Assembly (NCBI RefSeq): GCF_030056705.1
Contig: NZ_JASHIC010000014.1
Location: forward strand, 143,373 to 207,372
Source of the DNA: Flectobacillus longus
Lineage (GTDB): Bacteria > Bacteroidota > Bacteroidia > Cytophagales > Spirosomataceae
Direction: 5' to 3'
Length of the DNA stretch: 64,000 nucleotides
Part shown: piece after piece, positions 61,162 to 64,000 of the stretch
Layout: every line of letters begins with the position of its first letter
How positions within the stretch are numbered: the first letter of the stretch is position 1
Notes under the pieces: model-generated
The model's database searches: none
What the model saw: only the letters and a program-made list of their open reading frames with translations
Told to the model about the DNA's origin: nothing
Program-made: the position numbers and the translations under genes

Positions 61162-63876
61162 ATGACTAAAAGACTCTTTACTCTTTTGTTTGCTCTGCTG
61201 TTGACGAATGCCGTAATGGCACAATTCAGCCTAAAAGGTATCGTAAAGGATGCCAAAACCAATACCCCAATGCAGGGTGTAACTGTATCAGTTGTGGGCA
61301 AAGCTATTGGAACAACCACAAGTTCGGGTGGTGAATATGTACTTAAGCTCAGTAAAGGAACAACACAGGTTAGATACTCATTTGTTGGGTATGGCTCAGT
61401 AACTAAATCTATTACGATTTCAGCTTCGGATGTTACTGAAGATGTAAGTTTAGAACCTTCTACAGATCAATTAGCAGAAGTAATTGTTGTTGGTAGCCGT
61501 GCTTCTCAACGCACAGCGACTGATACTCCTTTACCGATTGATATTTTGTCGGCACAAGAGTTGAAAACAACAGGGCAAACTTCATTTGATAAGGCTTTAC
61601 AATATCGTGTGCCTTCATTCAACACCGTAAGTACACCTGTAAACGATGCGACGTCTTTGCTTGACCCTTACGAGATTCGTAATATGGGACCAAGCCGTAC
61701 CTTGATTTTGATTAATGGTAAACGTAAAAACACTTCGGCATTGATGTATATCCAAACATCTCCTGGTCGTGGAGAAAGTGGTGCTGATATTGCTGCTATT
61801 CCTCAACAAGCTATCAAACGTGTAGAAATCTTGCGTGATGGAGCTTCAGCACAATATGGTTCTGATGCCATTGCAGGGGTAATGAACATTATTCTGAAAG
61901 ATAAATTTGAATATGGTTCAGCAACATTGAGCGTGGGTACGACGCATAAAGGTGATGGCAACAGCTTGAGTTTTGCCGTAAACAATGGCGCTTCTTTTGG
62001 TGAAAAAGGATATGTTAATTATACTATCGAATTTAATCGTACAACATTGGCCAACCGTCCCGGTATGGTAAGTGCAGAAGCTGAGGCAGATGCAAACTTA
62101 GGTTTTGATGCGCCTTTGGCAACGGTAAAAAGCTTTTTGGCTCAAAAACCAGATGCAGGTAATATCAATGGTCAGCCTGAAAATACCGCTGCTAAGTTCT
62201 TGATTAATAGTGGTATTCCGTTAACAGAAAAATCTCAATTGTATTTTAATGCAGCTTATGTTTACAAAAAAGTAAACTCATTTGCTAACTATCGTACTCC
62301 CTATTGGAGAACTACTGACGATGGTTTGTTGACACCTGCTGGACAAACCTATATGGGTTATGTGCCTACCTTTCAAGGGGATTTGAATGATTATAATGCA
62401 ACAGTTGGCGTAAAAAGCGATAATAACGGTTGGAGTACAGATTTGAGTTTCACCACTGGAGGTAATAAGCAATTATATACCGTTTCGAATACCCGTAACA
62501 GAAGTCTAGGTAAAAATTCTCCAATTTACTTTAAGCCAGGTGGATATGAATTCACGCATAATGTAGGAAACATTGACGTTTCGAAACAACTTTCTGATAA
62601 ATTGAGTTTTGCCTTTGGTTCGGAATTTCGTATGGAACAATTCACCGTATATGCGGGTGATACTTCATCTTATGTTGGTTCTGGGGCTGATTCATTTCCT
62701 GGTACAACACCAAATAATGCAGGTACATTTTCACGTTTTAACTTTGGGGGATATATCGATTTAGGATATGATATTACTAAAGATTTCCTAATCAATGGTA
62801 CTTTACGTCAAGAACGTTATAGCGATTTTGGTGATGCTACAGTTTATAAATTAAGCTCTCGTTATAAATTCAATGATGATAAAATAACGCTTCGTGGCTC
62901 ATTCTCGACTGGTTTCCGTGCTCCATTATTGCACCAAATCTATCAACAACAAGCGCAAGCTAGTTTTGTGCCTGGGCAAGGTATCCAAACAAAAGGTATT
63001 GTAAACAACGTATCCCCACAAGCATTTGCTTTGGGTGTGCCAAAATTGACACCTGAAAAATCAACCAACTTTACTGTTGGATTAGGTTATAAGCCAAACA
63101 AAAATCTAAGTGTTACTCTCGACTATTACAATATCGTAGTAAAAGACCGTATTGTTTTAGGTTCGGAAATTGCTGGTACTGCCAGTGGTAATACAGCTCT
63201 AGATCAAATTTTGGTGAAAAATGGTATTGTAGCAGTAAGTTTCTTCTCAAATGCCTTGAATACAGTTACATCTGGTTTAGACTATGTGGTTTCATTACGT
63301 AATATCGAATTTGGTTCTGGTAAATTGGCAGTGAACTTGGCAGGTAACTATACATTTGAAAATAAGTACACTTCTATTACAAATACTAAGTTAATTGCAG
63401 ATGCAGGTAAGTCTGTATTTGATAGAACACAGGATGCGTTATTGTTCCAATCTAGACCAAAATATAAAACAATCTTAGGTTTGGATTATACGGTAAAAGG
63501 AATCAATATTAATTTGAATAATACGTTGTTTGGTACAACGCACTTCCACCAAAATGGTTTAGATGCAAATACCGATACCGAATTCGTTCCAGCAGTTTTG
63601 ACAGATTTGGCGATTTCGTTACCACTTTCAAAAGATATTACATTTAATTTCAATGTAAACAATATCTTGAATGTAATGCCAAAGTGGGATTTTATCGACT
63701 TGAAAACTGGAGTTAGAACTCGTTACGACGCAAGTAATAATGTACCTTCTCAGAAGTATTTTGATCAATACAATTTGATTACTTTTAATGGTCGTTATTC
63801 AAATGTTACTTACGATGGTTCGCAGTTTAGCCAGCTAGGAACTACCTTCCAAGCAAGCTTGAATGTGAAGTTCTAG
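61162..63876 (+). CDS. TonB-dependent outer-membrane receptor
   Basis: Protein of 904 residues with a signal peptide (MTKRLFTLLFALLLTNAVMAQ). A carboxypeptidase-D-like regulatory repeat follows (FSLKGIVKDAKTNTPMQGVT, residues about 22-105). The plug domain runs from about 112 to 235 (AEVIVVGSRASQRTATDTPLP, RNMGPSRTLILINGKRK, IKRVEILRDGASAQYGSDAIAGVMNIIL). The rest is a 22-strand barrel with TGFRAPLLHQIYQQQA and ending LNVKF, the aromatic end of outer-membrane barrels. No SusD partner gene follows, so it is not a polysaccharide-utilisation SusC pair; it probably imports a siderophore, vitamin or small glycan. The TonB box is not clearly visible. A terminator closes the unit. Confidence 0.93.
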   Translation: MTKRLFTLLFALLLTNAVMAQFSLKGIVKDAKTNTPMQGVTVSVVGKAIGTTTSSGGEYVLKLSKGTTQVRYSFVGYGSVTKSITISASDVTEDVSLEPSTDQLAEVIVVGSRASQRTATDTPLPIDILSAQELKTTGQTSFDKALQYRVPSFNTVSTPVNDATSLLDPYEIRNMGPSRTLILINGKRKNTSALMYIQTSPGRGESGADIAAIPQQAIKRVEILRDGASAQYGSDAIAGVMNIILKDKFEYGSATLSVGTTHKGDGNSLSFAVNNGASFGEKGYVNYTIEFNRTTLANRPGMVSAEAEADANLGFDAPLATVKSFLAQKPDAGNINGQPENTAAKFLINSGIPLTEKSQLYFNAAYVYKKVNSFANYRTPYWRTTDDGLLTPAGQTYMGYVPTFQGDLNDYNATVGVKSDNNGWSTDLSFTTGGNKQLYTVSNTRNRSLGKNSPIYFKPGGYEFTHNVGNIDVSKQLSDKLSFAFGSEFRMEQFTVYAGDTSSYVGSGADSFPGTTPNNAGTFSRFNFGGYIDLGYDITKDFLINGTLRQERYSDFGDATVYKLSSRYKFNDDKITLRGSFSTGFRAPLLHQIYQQQAQASFVPGQGIQTKGIVNNVSPQAFALGVPKLTPEKSTNFTVGLGYKPNKNLSVTLDYYNIVVKDRIVLGSEIAGTASGNTALDQILVKNGIVAVSFFSNALNTVTSGLDYVVSLRNIEFGSGKLAVNLAGNYTFENKYTSITNTKLIADAGKSVFDRTQDALLFQSRPKYKTILGLDYTVKGININLNNTLFGTTHFHQNGLDANTDTEFVPAVLTDLAISLPLSKDITFNFNVNNILNVMPKWDFIDLKTGVRTRYDASNNVPSQKYFDQYNLITFNGRYSNVTYDGSQFSQLGTTFQASLNVKF

Positions 63877-63920
63877 ACATAGAAGTCATCTTGACTTTTG
63901 CTAGACTTGCTTAAGAAATA

Positions 63921-63970
63921 AAAAAGGTTGCTGATATTTGTTTTGCGAACCATACCAAAGCAACCTTTTT
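63921..63970 (+). terminator. terminator of the TonB receptor gene
   Basis: Arms AAAAAGGTTGCT and AGCAACCTTTTT with a loop of about 26 bases and a T run, 45 bp past the stop. Confidence 0.75.
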
Positions 63971-64000
63971 ATGTACTACGTACTCAGCAAAGATATAATA

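Overview
This AT-rich window comes from a member of the Bacteroidota, most likely a Cytophagales / Flectobacillus-like aquatic bacterium. Genus is inference. The supporting evidence is: secreted proteins ending in type IX secretion (T9SS) sorting domains of both the type A and the gliding-motility-associated type B kind; a TonB-dependent receptor with a carboxypeptidase-D-like N-terminal repeat; lipoproteins; BACON domains; promoters resembling TTG-N(19-21)-TAnnTTTG; and weak Shine-Dalgarno sequences.

Layout. 1-5339 (minus): a glycosyltransferase run (families GT9, GT4, GT2 and two DxD-type paralogues) continuing off the left edge, probably for surface polysaccharide or glycoprotein glycans. 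5513-12206 (minus): a polymorphic-toxin-like locus. It holds a very large Fn3-like secreted protein with a PD-(D/E)XK-like C-terminus, a tightly coupled cytosolic beta-propeller gene (candidate immunity protein), and a decayed extra C-terminal cassette that starts exactly at a 75-bp in-frame repeat of the toxin gene. The big gene is itself split by one in-frame UAA. 12419-15831: a queuosine-precursor transporter, a mobile-looking inverted-repeat element, an unknown membrane protein and a LytTR regulator. 15946-26292: a 1817-residue T9SS protein (LamG, tandem BACON repeats, phosphodiester glycosidase) and a Cthe_2159-like surface lipoprotein, separated by alanine aminotransferase alaA. 26850-31642: a GHMP kinase / nucleotidyltransferase / GH109-like operon divergent from a LacI regulator with duplicated operators. 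31719-37589: Bat-like vWA and TPR proteins, thiolase, purC, a STAS protein and RNase Z. 37642-39861: a T9SS type B protein. 40786-46919: gltB-gltD. 47199-50712: a lipoprotein, a tRNA cluster (Ser, Pro, Arg, Pro) and mqo. 51359-56324: an SMP-30 family protein, a Kbp-like BON-LysM protein and a tricorn-type protease. 56520-60382 (minus): alpha-E, Anbu proteasome homologue, transglutaminase and class IV aminotransferase, a poorly understood conserved neighbourhood. 61162-63876: a TonB-dependent receptor.

Central metabolism here (GltBD nitrogen assimilation, AlaA, Mqo, PurC, thiolase) is ordinary. The most unusual parts are the toxin locus with its spare C-terminal cassette and the intergenic spaces, which carry at least two families of short inverted-repeat elements. 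No insertion sequence, CRISPR array or rRNA gene was seen.
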